Source of the DNA: Clostridiales bacterium UBA1728
GTDB lineage: Bacteria; Bacillota; Clostridia; Oscillospirales; Oscillospiraceae
Reading direction: 5' to 3'
Assembly: GCA_002315975.1 (NCBI GenBank)
Contig: DCIK01000028.1
Coordinates: forward strand, 1-64,000
Length of the DNA: 64,000 nt
Of the stretch, positions 49,566 to 57,403 are shown in pieces. How positions within the stretch are numbered: the stretch's first letter is position 1; every line of letters begins with the position of its first letter. The notes under the pieces are model-generated. The model made no database searches and was not told the origin of the DNA. It saw nothing but the letters and a program-made list of their open reading frames with translations. A program made the translations under genes and the position numbers.

Positions 49566-50558
49566 GCAAATCCGGGGCAGCTGGGCTCCGGAGAGCTTCT
49601 GAAGGATTCTTGTGCCGCCGAAGGCTGTTTCCAGCAGCACGCCGGCACCGCGGGATGCCGTTACGGTTCCGATTCTCGCCGCGTTTTTCCCCTCGGGGAC
49701 GCTGCGCATGGCGGCCAGAGTCTTTTCCGCATCCGCCTCGGGCACCACGCAGAGGAGCTTGCCCTCGTTGGCGCAGTAGAGGGGGTCGAGACCCAGCAGC
49801 TCACACACGGCGTTCACATCCTCGCGGACAGGGATGTCGCTCTCCCGGAGGACGATGGTCAGACCGCAGTCCTCGGCAAACTCGTTGAGGGTGGTGGCCA
49901 CGCCGCCGCGGGTGGGGTCCCGGAGAACCCGAACCTGTGCGCCGGACTCCAGAACCGCTTTGCACAGACCGTTGAGGGGGGCCGCATCGCTTTGCAGCGC
50001 ACCCTCCAGACCGCTGCGGGAGAGCATCACCGCCGCACCGTGGTCTCCGGAGGTACCGGAGAGGAGGACGGCATCGCCCACCTGAATGTTTCTCGTGGAG
50101 AGACCGGGATATTTCAAAACGCCAATACCGGCGGTATTGATATAGATACCGTCGCCCCGGCCCTTTTCCACCACCTTGGTGTCGCCGGTGACGATCTTCA
50201 CGCCCGCCCTTTCGGCAGTGGCGCGGATGGACTCCACAATGCGCTCCAGCGAGGCAAAGGGGAAGCCCTCTTCAATGATAAAGGCCAGAGAGAGATATCT
50301 GCACTCGCCGCCGCACACGCTCACATCGTTGACCGTGCCGCAGACGCAGAGCTCGCCGATATCGCCGCCGGGGAAGAAGCAGGGGGAGACCACAAAGCTG
50401 TCGGTGGAGAAGACCAGCTGCTCGCCGCCCTGCAGTATGGCGCCGTCGCCCAGCGGGTTCAGCTCCTCGTTGCCTAAGCTGGGCAGCAGAAGCTTTTCAA
50501 TGAGCGCGGAGGTCTTTTTCCCGCCGCTGCCGTAGTCTAAGGTTACAATATCGTCCAT
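49563..50558 (-). CDS. hypE: Hydrogenase maturation factor HypE
   Basis: 331 residues from ATG 50558. HypE dehydrates the carbamoyl group received from HypF to a thiocyanate on its C-terminal Cys, which becomes a cyanide ligand of iron. Seen: LDYGSGGKKTSALIEKL (8-24), DSFVVSPCFFPGGDIGEL (about 54-71), NDVSVCGG and the invariant C-terminal PRIC. The sequence just upstream of the ATG belongs to repeat B6, which seems to supply the ribosome site (GAGG, 8 nt before the ATG). Confidence 0.94.
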   Translation of the reverse strand: MDDIVTLDYGSGGKKTSALIEKLLLPSLGNEELNPLGDGAILQGGEQLVFSTDSFVVSPCFFPGGDIGELCVCGTVNDVSVCGGECRYLSLAFIIEEGFPFASLERIVESIRATAERAGVKIVTGDTKVVEKGRGDGIYINTAGIGVLKYPGLSTRNIQVGDAVLLSGTSGDHGAAVMLSRSGLEGALQSDAAPLNGLCKAVLESGAQVRVLRDPTRGGVATTLNEFAEDCGLTIVLRESDIPVREDVNAVCELLGLDPLYCANEGKLLCVVPEADAEKTLAAMRSVPEGKNAARIGTVTASRGAGVLLETAFGGTRILQKLSGAQLPRIC

Positions 50559-50561
50559 GCT

Positions 50562-50738
50562 AAGCCTCGCAGAGTTTGCGGCTTCGCCGCAAATCAATTT
50601 CAATCGTTTTCGGACGGGCTTTGCCCGTTCAAAAACACCCTGAGGCACATTCTATTGATGTGCCCTCGCCTCGACCAAGGCGGCTCTGCCGCCGCGATAA
50701 AGGCGAGCTGCTCGATTGAAAACGAAGTTTTCAATCGA
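50562..50738 (+). repeat. Family B structured repeat, copy B6
   Basis: Full-length copy between hypD and hypE. AAGCCTCGCAG start, 5' hairpin TTTGCGGC-ttc-GCCGCAAA, GGCACAT-tctattg-ATGTGCC (50644-50664), CTCGCCT/AGGCGAG (50665-50671 with 50701-50707) enclosing GGCGGC-tct-GCCGCC, and last stem TCGATTGAAAAC/GTTTTCAATCGA. The last stem contains the hypD stop codon, and the first block lies directly before the hypE ATG. Confidence 0.88.
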
Positions 50739-51801
50739 AGCTTCTGTATTTATACGCCGCCGCGCAGGCGCCCTCGCTGCTCACCATGCAGGGGCCCACG
50801 GGATCCTCCGGCGTGCAGAGTCTGCCGAAGAGGGGGCACTGATGGGGGTGCAGCGCACCCTTCATGATCTCGCCGCACTTGCAGCCGGGGACGGCATCGT
50901 TGCTGCCGGGGACGATGCCGAACTTTTTCTCGGCATCATATTCGGCGAACTCGCTCTTAAAGCCGTAGCCGCTCCGGGGAATCGGACCCAGACCCCGCCA
51001 CAGGGTATCTCTCGGTTCCAGCGCCCTGTCGATGATGGCCATGGCAGCCCTGTTGCCCTCCTGCCGGACGGCGCGGCGGTACTCGTTCTCGAGCTTCGCC
51101 TCGCCGGCAAAGGTCTGGCGCAGCAGATGCACCAGTGCCGTGAGGATATCCTCGGCCTCAAAGCCCGCCACCACGGCGGGAATGCCCAGCTCCCCGGGCA
51201 GGAAGCGGAAGCCCTCGGCACCGATGATGGTTGCCACATGGCCGGGGCAGAGGAAGCCGTCCACATGGAAGTCCTCCATGGCCACCAGCGCCCGGAGGGC
51301 GGGCTCCACCCGCTTGAGAAGAGAATAAACGGAGAAATTCCTTACGCCCCGCTCGGCCGCGTTCAGAATCGCCGCCGCCGTGCCGGGAGCCGTGGTCTCA
51401 AAGCCCACACCCAGGAAGACCACTTCCCGCTCCGGGTGTGCCTCAGCGTAATCCACCGCATCCACGGGGGAGTACACCACCTCTACACTGGCGCCGAGGG
51501 CTCTCCTCCGGGCCAGATTATCGCCCCGGCGGGAGCCGGGAACGCGGATCATATCGCCGTAGGTGGCAATGGTGATGCCCTTTTGCATACTCAGGTCCAG
51601 AAAGGCATCAATGCTGCCCTGATGGGTCACGCATACGGGACAGCCGGGGCCGCTCAGCAGCTCGGCACCCTCGGGGAGCAGCTGTCGGATACCCGCCCTG
51701 GCAATGGACATGGTGTGGGTACCGCAGACCTCCATGAGCCGTACGCCGCCCTCTTTTACGGGAAGGGCGCGGATGGCTTCGCGCTTCTCAGGCGAGAGCA
51801 T
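50731..51801 (-). CDS. hypD: Hydrogenase maturation factor HypD
   Basis: 356 residues from ATG 51801. Iron-sulfur scaffold that assembles Fe(CN)2CO with HypC. It has MEVCGTHTMSI (about 23-33), LLSGPGCPVCVTHQG (about 48-62), FLGVGFETTAPGTA (about 139-152), LCPGHVATIIG, and the C-terminal Cys set CKCGEIMKG, CPLFGRLC and GPCMVSSEGAC. The last three or four codons and the stop fall in repeat B6. It overlaps the end of hypC by 14 bp. Confidence 0.95.
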   Translation of the reverse strand: MLSPEKREAIRALPVKEGGVRLMEVCGTHTMSIARAGIRQLLPEGAELLSGPGCPVCVTHQGSIDAFLDLSMQKGITIATYGDMIRVPGSRRGDNLARRRALGASVEVVYSPVDAVDYAEAHPEREVVFLGVGFETTAPGTAAAILNAAERGVRNFSVYSLLKRVEPALRALVAMEDFHVDGFLCPGHVATIIGAEGFRFLPGELGIPAVVAGFEAEDILTALVHLLRQTFAGEAKLENEYRRAVRQEGNRAAMAIIDRALEPRDTLWRGLGPIPRSGYGFKSEFAEYDAEKKFGIVPGSNDAVPGCKCGEIMKGALHPHQCPLFGRLCTPEDPVGPCMVSSEGACAAAYKYRSFD

Positions 51802-52009
51802 CGGCAACTTCCTCCCATGCCTCCAGATCCAGACGGGCCTGCTCCGGGTCCAGCTTTTCGATGGCGAAGCCCGCATGGACGATCACGAAATCGCCTTCCT
51901 TCAGACCGGGCAGGAAATCGGCGCGAACCTCGCGGACGAGACCGGCGGATTCAACCCTGATCCTGCTGCCGTCAATGCCGACGACCTTCAGAGGAACTGC
52001 AAGACACAT
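51788..52009 (-). CDS. hypC: Hydrogenase assembly chaperone HypC
   Basis: 73 residues with the invariant N-terminal MCLAVP (Cys2 binds the iron intermediate) and GDFVIVHAGFAIEKLD (about 39-54). It shuttles Fe(CN)2CO between HypD and the large subunit. Overlap with hypD indicates coupled translation. Confidence 0.95.
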   Translation of the reverse strand: MCLAVPLKVVGIDGSRIRVESAGLVREVRADFLPGLKEGDFVIVHAGFAIEKLDPEQARLDLEAWEEVADALA

Positions 52010-52023
52010 ACTGCTTCACCTTT

Positions 52024-52080
52024 CTTACTTCGTTGAAAAACCGCGTTTTTCAACGATAGGGATACTCGCGCTTATCCCAG
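52024..52080 (-). repeat. Family B fragment B8 at the hypF 3' end
   Basis: Only the 3' part of the element: GGATAAGCGCGAGTATCC and the last stem TCGTTGAAAAACGCGG/TTTTTCAACGA on the minus strand. The TAA inside GATAAGCGCGAG (52072-52074) is the hypF stop codon. Confidence 0.65.
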
Positions 52081-54297
52081 CGCCCGGTTCAGAATCATCA
52101 GCTGACCCAACGACAAACCCTCGTCATTGCAGCTTACCCGGCGGTGGGTGCAGACCCGGATGCCCCTTTGCTCCAGCATACGGGGCAGGCGGGAGAGAAT
52201 ATACATATTCTGGAAGGAGCCGCCGGAGAGAACCGCGGTCTTCACGCCGCTCTCCAGGCTGATGCGCTCCGTTATATCGGCGGCCATAAGGCAGAGGGTG
52301 TTCATAAACCGAGCCGCCATAATGCCCTTGCTCACGCCTGCCGCTCTGTCGGCAAGGATGGCGCGAACCATGGGCTCATAATCAAAGATGTTGCCCTCCG
52401 CAAGAGCGAAGGGATAGACCTCGTCGCAGCTCTCATCTGCCGCAGCCTCTAAAAGCACCGCGCCCTCGCCCTCGTAAGTGGCGTACTGGCAGATGTCCAT
52501 CAGGGAGGCCGCCCCGTCGAAGAGCCGACCCATGCCCGAGGACAGGGGACAGTTCAGTCCGCTTCTGAGCTGCATGGATGCCACGGACAGGGGATAGTCG
52601 CCGTAGAGGCTCTCGTCGCGGCTCATGGCATAACCGATGCGCCAGATTTCCTTCACGGCCTTATCGCCGCCGATGAGGGGGATGGGTCTGATGTGACCCT
52701 TTCGCTCGAAGCCGCCGTAGTCGCCTAGGAGGAACTCGCCGCCCCATACGCTGCCGTCGCTGCCGTAGCCCACGCCGTCCCAGATAAGACCGATGACGGT
52801 CTCGTCCAGATCATTGTCCGCCATGCAGGCGGCCATGTGGGCGTGGTGGTGCTGTACGCTCACGAGGGGGATGCCCTCTTTTTCCGCTCTCTCCCTGGCG
52901 TACTGGGTGGAGAGATAATCGGGGTGCAGGTCACAGGCGATGGCCGTGGGAGCTATATCAAACATCCGCTCAAAGTGAGCGATCTGCTGACGGTAGTTGT
53001 CGAAGGTCTCAAAGTTTTTGAGGTCTCCGATGTGCTGGCTGGGGAAGGTGCTGCTGCCCCGGGAGAGGACAAAGCTGGCCTTCTGCTCGGCACCGCAGGC
53101 CAGAAGCTTTCGCTCCAGACCCTTGAGCCTGACGGGATAGGGGACATAGCCGCGGCTGCGGCGGACAAAGTAGTCGCTGCCGTTGCAGACATACATCAGG
53201 GAGTCGTCGCAGCGGGTCTGAATATCGCGCTCGTTCAGGAGCAGACCGTCGGCGATGGCGGCAAGCTCCGTCCGCGCTTCCTCGTTGGTGTAGAGGATGG
53301 GCTTGTCGGAAAAGTTGGCGCTGGTCATGATCAGCGCATCTATATCGTCTCCGAAGAGGAGAACATGAAGGGGTGTGTAGGGAAGCATGATGCCCATGTA
53401 GTTGTTTTCACTCACATCGGCAAAGCTGCCTCTCACCCGCTTTTTCAGGAGGACAATGGGCTTCTGGCGGCTCTCCAGCCGTTCCCGCTCCGCCTCCGTG
53501 ACCACAGCCATGGTCTCGGCACAGTCGGCGTTGCGGCACATGAGGGCAAAGGGCTTGCTGTCCCGGTGCTTCCGGGCTCTCAGCTCGGCGGCACGCTCCG
53601 GGATACAGGCCAGGTGCAGTCCGCCCAGACCCTTGACGGCTAAGATTGCGCCCTCCTTCAGCCGCTGACGGGCGCGCTCAATGGCCTCATCCCGCTCCAG
53701 CCGCTCCCCTGCCTCCTCGTAGAAGACCTGGGGGCCGCAGTCGCTGCAGCAGGTGGGCTCGGCGTGGTAGCGGCGGTTGGTGATGTCCCGGTACTCCCGC
53801 TCGCAGTCGGGGCACATGGGAAACACGCTCATGCTGGTCTTGGCCCGGTCATAGGGGATGTCCCTGATGATAGTAAAGCGGGGCCCGCAGTTGGTGCAGT
53901 TGAGGAAGGGGTAGCGGTAGCGCTTATCCTTGGGGTCCAGCAGCTCCCGCAGACAGTCGGGGCAGATGCCGATATCCGGCGAAATCAGCGTGTCGCGGCT
54001 CTGCATGGTGCGGCTTTCGATGATCTCGAAGGCCGTGAAGGGCTCGTCGATCTCGCAGAGGGAGCACTCCACGCTCTCCACATCGGCCAGCAGGGGCTTT
54101 TCGGGAGCAATGCGCTCGGCAAACTGACGAAGCTGCGCTTCCTCGCCCTCCAAAACCATGTCCACACCCCGGGAGGAGTTGCGAACCCAGCCGAAGAAGC
54201 CGTATTCGCTCACAAGCCTGTGGATAAAGGGACGGAAGCCCACGCCCTGCACGATCCCTCGAACCTCGATTCTCATGCGTACGAACAAGCGCTTCAC
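52072..54297 (-). CDS. hypF: Carbamoyltransferase HypF
   Basis: 741 residues, full length. Makes the carbamoyl-AMP and transfers it to HypE for cyanide synthesis. Domains: acylphosphatase (RGIVQGVGFRPFIHRL, about 13-28), two zinc fingers (CPDCLRELLDP...CTNC and CPDCEREY...CSDC, about 115-190), YrdC-like (KGLGGLHLAC, about 225-234) and a Kae1-like domain with HHHAHMAACMAD (about 483-494). The start is a GTG with AAAGG upstream; an internal ATG at 54276 has no ribosome site. First gene of the hyp/mbh cluster. Confidence 0.95.
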   Translation of the reverse strand: MKRLFVRMRIEVRGIVQGVGFRPFIHRLVSEYGFFGWVRNSSRGVDMVLEGEEAQLRQFAERIAPEKPLLADVESVECSLCEIDEPFTAFEIIESRTMQSRDTLISPDIGICPDCLRELLDPKDKRYRYPFLNCTNCGPRFTIIRDIPYDRAKTSMSVFPMCPDCEREYRDITNRRYHAEPTCCSDCGPQVFYEEAGERLERDEAIERARQRLKEGAILAVKGLGGLHLACIPERAAELRARKHRDSKPFALMCRNADCAETMAVVTEAERERLESRQKPIVLLKKRVRGSFADVSENNYMGIMLPYTPLHVLLFGDDIDALIMTSANFSDKPILYTNEEARTELAAIADGLLLNERDIQTRCDDSLMYVCNGSDYFVRRSRGYVPYPVRLKGLERKLLACGAEQKASFVLSRGSSTFPSQHIGDLKNFETFDNYRQQIAHFERMFDIAPTAIACDLHPDYLSTQYARERAEKEGIPLVSVQHHHAHMAACMADNDLDETVIGLIWDGVGYGSDGSVWGGEFLLGDYGGFERKGHIRPIPLIGGDKAVKEIWRIGYAMSRDESLYGDYPLSVASMQLRSGLNCPLSSGMGRLFDGAASLMDICQYATYEGEGAVLLEAAADESCDEVYPFALAEGNIFDYEPMVRAILADRAAGVSKGIMAARFMNTLCLMAADITERISLESGVKTAVLSGGSFQNMYILSRLPRMLEQRGIRVCTHRRVSCNDEGLSLGQLMILNRALG

Positions 54298-54387
54298 CGT
54301 ATCCTTTCGACTGCTGAAGAACGCAGAAAAATGCGAGCATTACCCGCTCTGTCTATTTCGCCAAATCTACCATAATAGCACACTTGT

Positions 54388-54416
54388 ATTATCGTTATTT
54401 TTGCGGAAATTGTCAA
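54388..54416 (-). promoter_or_regulatory. Promoter of the hyp/mbh cluster
   Basis: Minus-strand TTGACA (54411-54416), 17-bp spacer, GATAAT (54388-54393), about 90 bp before the hypF start. Confidence 0.65.
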
Positions 54417-54427
54417 ATGCCTGTCAC

Positions 54428-54450
54428 GCATTTTGTAATAACAAAAATGC
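54428..54450. promoter_or_regulatory. Possible operator between divergent promoters
   Basis: Imperfect palindrome GCATTTTGTaatAACAAAAATGC lies between the hypF and envelope-operon promoters. It could bind a regulator, but no family consensus fits well. Confidence 0.25.
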
Positions 54451-54475
54451 ATTTATCACTTGTAAACCCTTGTAT

Positions 54476-54504
54476 TTGACAGGAAAAGTGAAACTGATTA
54501 TAAT
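54476..54504 (+). promoter_or_regulatory. Promoter of the envelope operon
   Basis: Perfect TTGACA (54476-54481), 17-bp spacer, perfect TATAAT (54499-54504), leaving a leader of about 125 nt before the ATG at 54636. The rest of 54505-54635 shows no gene or clear structure. Confidence 0.75.
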
Positions 54505-54635
54505 ATACACCGAATTTTGCGAAAAGAAAAGAGCCAATACGAAGCTTCAGCAAAATCAGACAGGCTTTCTCCTCTTCTCACGGAAGATTCGTATGACACA
54601 ATAATTTTATTTTTGGAAAGACAAGGACAGACATC

Positions 54636-55262
54636 ATGAAAAAACGCGTCTTTGCCCGACTTATGTATATATCAGCCTGTGCCGCGCTGCTCACGGCGCT
54701 GCTGCTGGGCTTCTTCTCCCGGGGCAACGCGCTGCTTCTCTTTCCCCAGGGCAGCCCGGAGGAGAGCGCAGACAGCTTCTTCCGCGCACTGGAGGGGGGC
54801 GACTATGCCGCTGCCTCCGCTCTCTGCTCTCCGGCTCTGAGCGCCGAAAAACGCAGCGAGGAGACTGACGCCGCGCTGGTGTACGATGCCCTCTGCGTCT
54901 CCCGCCACTGGGAGGGCAGCGAGAGCAGCAGCCGCAGCGGCAGCACAGCCACGGTTACAGGCCGCTTCACGGTGCTGGACACCGAAGCACTCACCTCGGG
55001 GCTGAAGGAGGAGGTCACCGCTCAGCTGCAGCAGCGGGTGGCCGCTGCCCGGGAGAATGCCGAGGTCTATACCGAGGACGGCAGCTACCGGGACGAGGTG
55101 GTCATGGACGCCTGGTACAGCGCCCTGCGTCAGCGGCTCAGCCACGCAGAGGACTACTATGTCACAAGGAACCTCACCCTGACGCTGCACTATCGCAGCG
55201 GGCAATGGCTCATTGAGAGCAATGAGGAGCTGCTGCTGGCTCTTTCGGGAGGTGCCGCATGA
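54636..55262 (+). CDS. Signal-anchored extracellular protein, function unknown
   Basis: 208 residues. One N-terminal membrane helix (about 9-28, AACAALLTALLLGFFS-like) with no lipobox. The extracellular part begins GSPEESADSFFRALEGGDYA, a pattern common in NTF2-like/DUF4878-type secreted domains, and continues as helix-rich then beta-rich text ending LTLTLHYRSGQWLIE. An NTF2-like fold is plausible but unproven. Its stop overlaps the ATG of the next gene (ATGA at 55259-55262), so all four envelope genes are coupled or nearly so. Confidence 0.65.
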   Translation: MKKRVFARLMYISACAALLTALLLGFFSRGNALLLFPQGSPEESADSFFRALEGGDYAAASALCSPALSAEKRSEETDAALVYDALCVSRHWEGSESSSRSGSTATVTGRFTVLDTEALTSGLKEEVTAQLQQRVAAARENAEVYTEDGSYRDEVVMDAWYSALRQRLSHAEDYYVTRNLTLTLHYRSGQWLIESNEELLLALSGGAA

Positions 55263-57403
55263 AAAAGCGCCTTCTTGCCCTGCTGCTGGTGCTCTCGCTG
55301 CTGCCGCTCCCGGCGCTGGCCATGGACCCGGCAGCGGAACCATGGGTGCCCCAGGGGGAGCTGGAGGAGGCCTTTGCCGCCCTCATCGAGGAGACCGCTT
55401 CCCACGCCAACGTGGCTCTGGGCTACAGGAATACCGTCACCGGCGAGGAATACTACGCCAACGGCGACGACTATATCGTGGGCGCCAGTCTCTACAAAAC
55501 GCCTCTGATCATGGTTTACGCCGAGCGCATCGCCCGCGGCGAGCTGACATTTGCGGACGAGTTTGCCGGCAAGAGCTTTGAGGACATTTTTTCCTCTGTG
55601 CTGACCTACTCCTCCAACGAGCCCGCCGAGCAGCTTCTGGGCGATCTGGGGGGCTATGTCCCCCTGCGCAGGGCCATCGCAGAGTATCTGGGGGAGGACA
55701 GCGAGGACGAGGCTTATCTTCGCCGCACCAACCGCTTCTCCGCACGGGAGATGGTGCACTGCATGAATCTGCTGGCCACGGAGGGAGAGCGCTTCCCCAA
55801 GGTGGTGGACAATCTTTTGCTCTCGGCACCGGGACTGTTTCTCAAAACCGGCGATCCCGATTATGAGATCGCCCAGAAATACGGCAATCTCAACGATGGC
55901 GGCATCTTTTTCCACGCCGCCGGCATCATCTATACCGAGCAGCCCATCGCCGTTTGCGTGATGACCTTCGGCCGCTGCGACTCCAACGCTCTCTACACCC
56001 GCTTTGTGGAGCTGGTCACGAAGTATACCGAGGACTCCATCGTGGCTCAGAAGGCTGCCGAGGAGCAGGCGCGGCAGGAGGAAGAGGCCCGGCAGCTTGA
56101 GGAAGCCCGGCTGACTGAGGAAGCCCGGCTGGCCGAGGAGGCAGCCGAAGCGCGGCAGGAGGAAGCCCGCAAGGCCGAGGAGGCACAGCGGGAGCAGGCG
56201 CAGCTTCTGGCGCAGGAGCAGGCGAGAGCAAAGCGGCTGAAGACGCTTGCCCTCTTCGGCGCGGCTCTGCTGCTTACCGTCCTCTTCCTGCTGTTGGGGA
56301 AGAAAGTGCCCCTGCTGTTTCTCTTCTTTGCACTGCTGCCCGCTCTGGCTCTGCTGCGTCCTGACAGCGGCGAAGGCGGCGGCAGCGGAGATACTCTTCG
56401 CACTGTCGGCACCCGGCTGGAAAAGCTTTTAAGCCTTGCCCGCTCCCGGGAGCTGGACGAGTTCAAGGATTTTGTGGTGCACTACAGCGTAGACGATTCC
56501 GCCGTGGCCGGCCCCCGACCCAGCGCCGAGGGCTACGGTCAGTGCGCCGACTACGGGGAATTTCAAAGCGTGCTGGAGGCCAACCGCTCCCTGCTGGGAG
56601 GGGAAACGCTGATGCTCAGCGCCGAGACGGAGCTGCAGAAGGGCAGCGTGATCCGCTACTACGCCGACGAGACCGTTTTTGCGGTGGTCTGGCGGGAGAG
56701 CTGCAGCAATCAGGCCCATCAGGCCGTCACGGCCACCTTTGCGGAAATCCGAATCGCCGACGGCTCCCAGTTCCGCCGTAAGCTGGGCGACAACAGCTAC
56801 GGCAGCAGCATTCAGAAATACCCCACGGAGTTCGCCGCCGAGACCAACGCGGTGCTGGCGGTCAACGGCGACTTCTACCGCTTTCAGAATACCGGCGTCC
56901 ACGTTTACAACGGTACGGTCTACGCCTGGGACAACGCGAAAACCGACAGCTGCCTCATCAACAGCGAGGGCGAGCTGCTGTTCCTGCCCGCCGGAACTCT
57001 GGGGGACAAGTCTGCGGTGGAGCAGTATGTCCGGGACAATGACATCCGCTTCGGCATCAGCTTCGGCCCTATCATGATCGAGGACGGGAAAAATGTGACC
57101 CCCGCCTACTACTGGATGGGTCAGGCCAACGACAACTATCCCCGCTGCGCCCTTGTGCAGCAGGGTAAGCTGCACTATGTGATCATGACCGTGCACAGCG
57201 GCGCCACCGTCAACGAGACGGCCCAGTGGCTCGTGGAAAAGGGTGCTAAGCGTGCCTATGCCCTTGACGGCGGCCAGAGCGCCGTGATCATTCTGGGCGG
57301 GGAGCTGTGCAACCCCATGGATCAGTACATGGGCTCCGAGCGCACCATGAGCGACATACTCTATTTCTGCACGGCTCTGCCCGAGGAGCGCGGCGAGCCA
57401 TGA
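55259..57403 (+). CDS. Beta-lactamase-like serine hydrolase fused to phosphodiester glycosidase domain
   Basis: 714 residues. Signal peptide 1-21. Residues about 35-255 form a class A beta-lactamase/PBP-like domain: SLYK (Ser77, Lys80), SSN (118-120) and KTG (196-198), so the three active-site motifs are present. Then a Glu/Ala/Arg-rich coiled coil (about 262-327), two adjacent membrane helices (about 328-347 and 350-366), a Gly-rich linker, and a second extracellular part with a phosphodiester-glycosidase (NAGPA) domain (about 480-705) showing NAVLAVNGDFYRF, FGISFGPIMIEDG and YALDGGQSAVII. Likely acts on cell-wall or surface glycans. The next gene repeats the second half. Confidence 0.8.
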   Translation: MKKRLLALLLVLSLLPLPALAMDPAAEPWVPQGELEEAFAALIEETASHANVALGYRNTVTGEEYYANGDDYIVGASLYKTPLIMVYAERIARGELTFADEFAGKSFEDIFSSVLTYSSNEPAEQLLGDLGGYVPLRRAIAEYLGEDSEDEAYLRRTNRFSAREMVHCMNLLATEGERFPKVVDNLLLSAPGLFLKTGDPDYEIAQKYGNLNDGGIFFHAAGIIYTEQPIAVCVMTFGRCDSNALYTRFVELVTKYTEDSIVAQKAAEEQARQEEEARQLEEARLTEEARLAEEAAEARQEEARKAEEAQREQAQLLAQEQARAKRLKTLALFGAALLLTVLFLLLGKKVPLLFLFFALLPALALLRPDSGEGGGSGDTLRTVGTRLEKLLSLARSRELDEFKDFVVHYSVDDSAVAGPRPSAEGYGQCADYGEFQSVLEANRSLLGGETLMLSAETELQKGSVIRYYADETVFAVVWRESCSNQAHQAVTATFAEIRIADGSQFRRKLGDNSYGSSIQKYPTEFAAETNAVLAVNGDFYRFQNTGVHVYNGTVYAWDNAKTDSCLINSEGELLFLPAGTLGDKSAVEQYVRDNDIRFGISFGPIMIEDGKNVTPAYYWMGQANDNYPRCALVQQGKLHYVIMTVHSGATVNETAQWLVEKGAKRAYALDGGQSAVIILGGELCNPMDQYMGSERTMSDILYFCTALPEERGEP

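Noticed and set aside
54428..54450. Rex operator between the divergent promoters
   Set aside because: The half-sites are TTGT/ACAA with a 3-4 base centre, not the TTGTTAAnnnnTTAACAA arrangement; kept only as a low-confidence possible operator.
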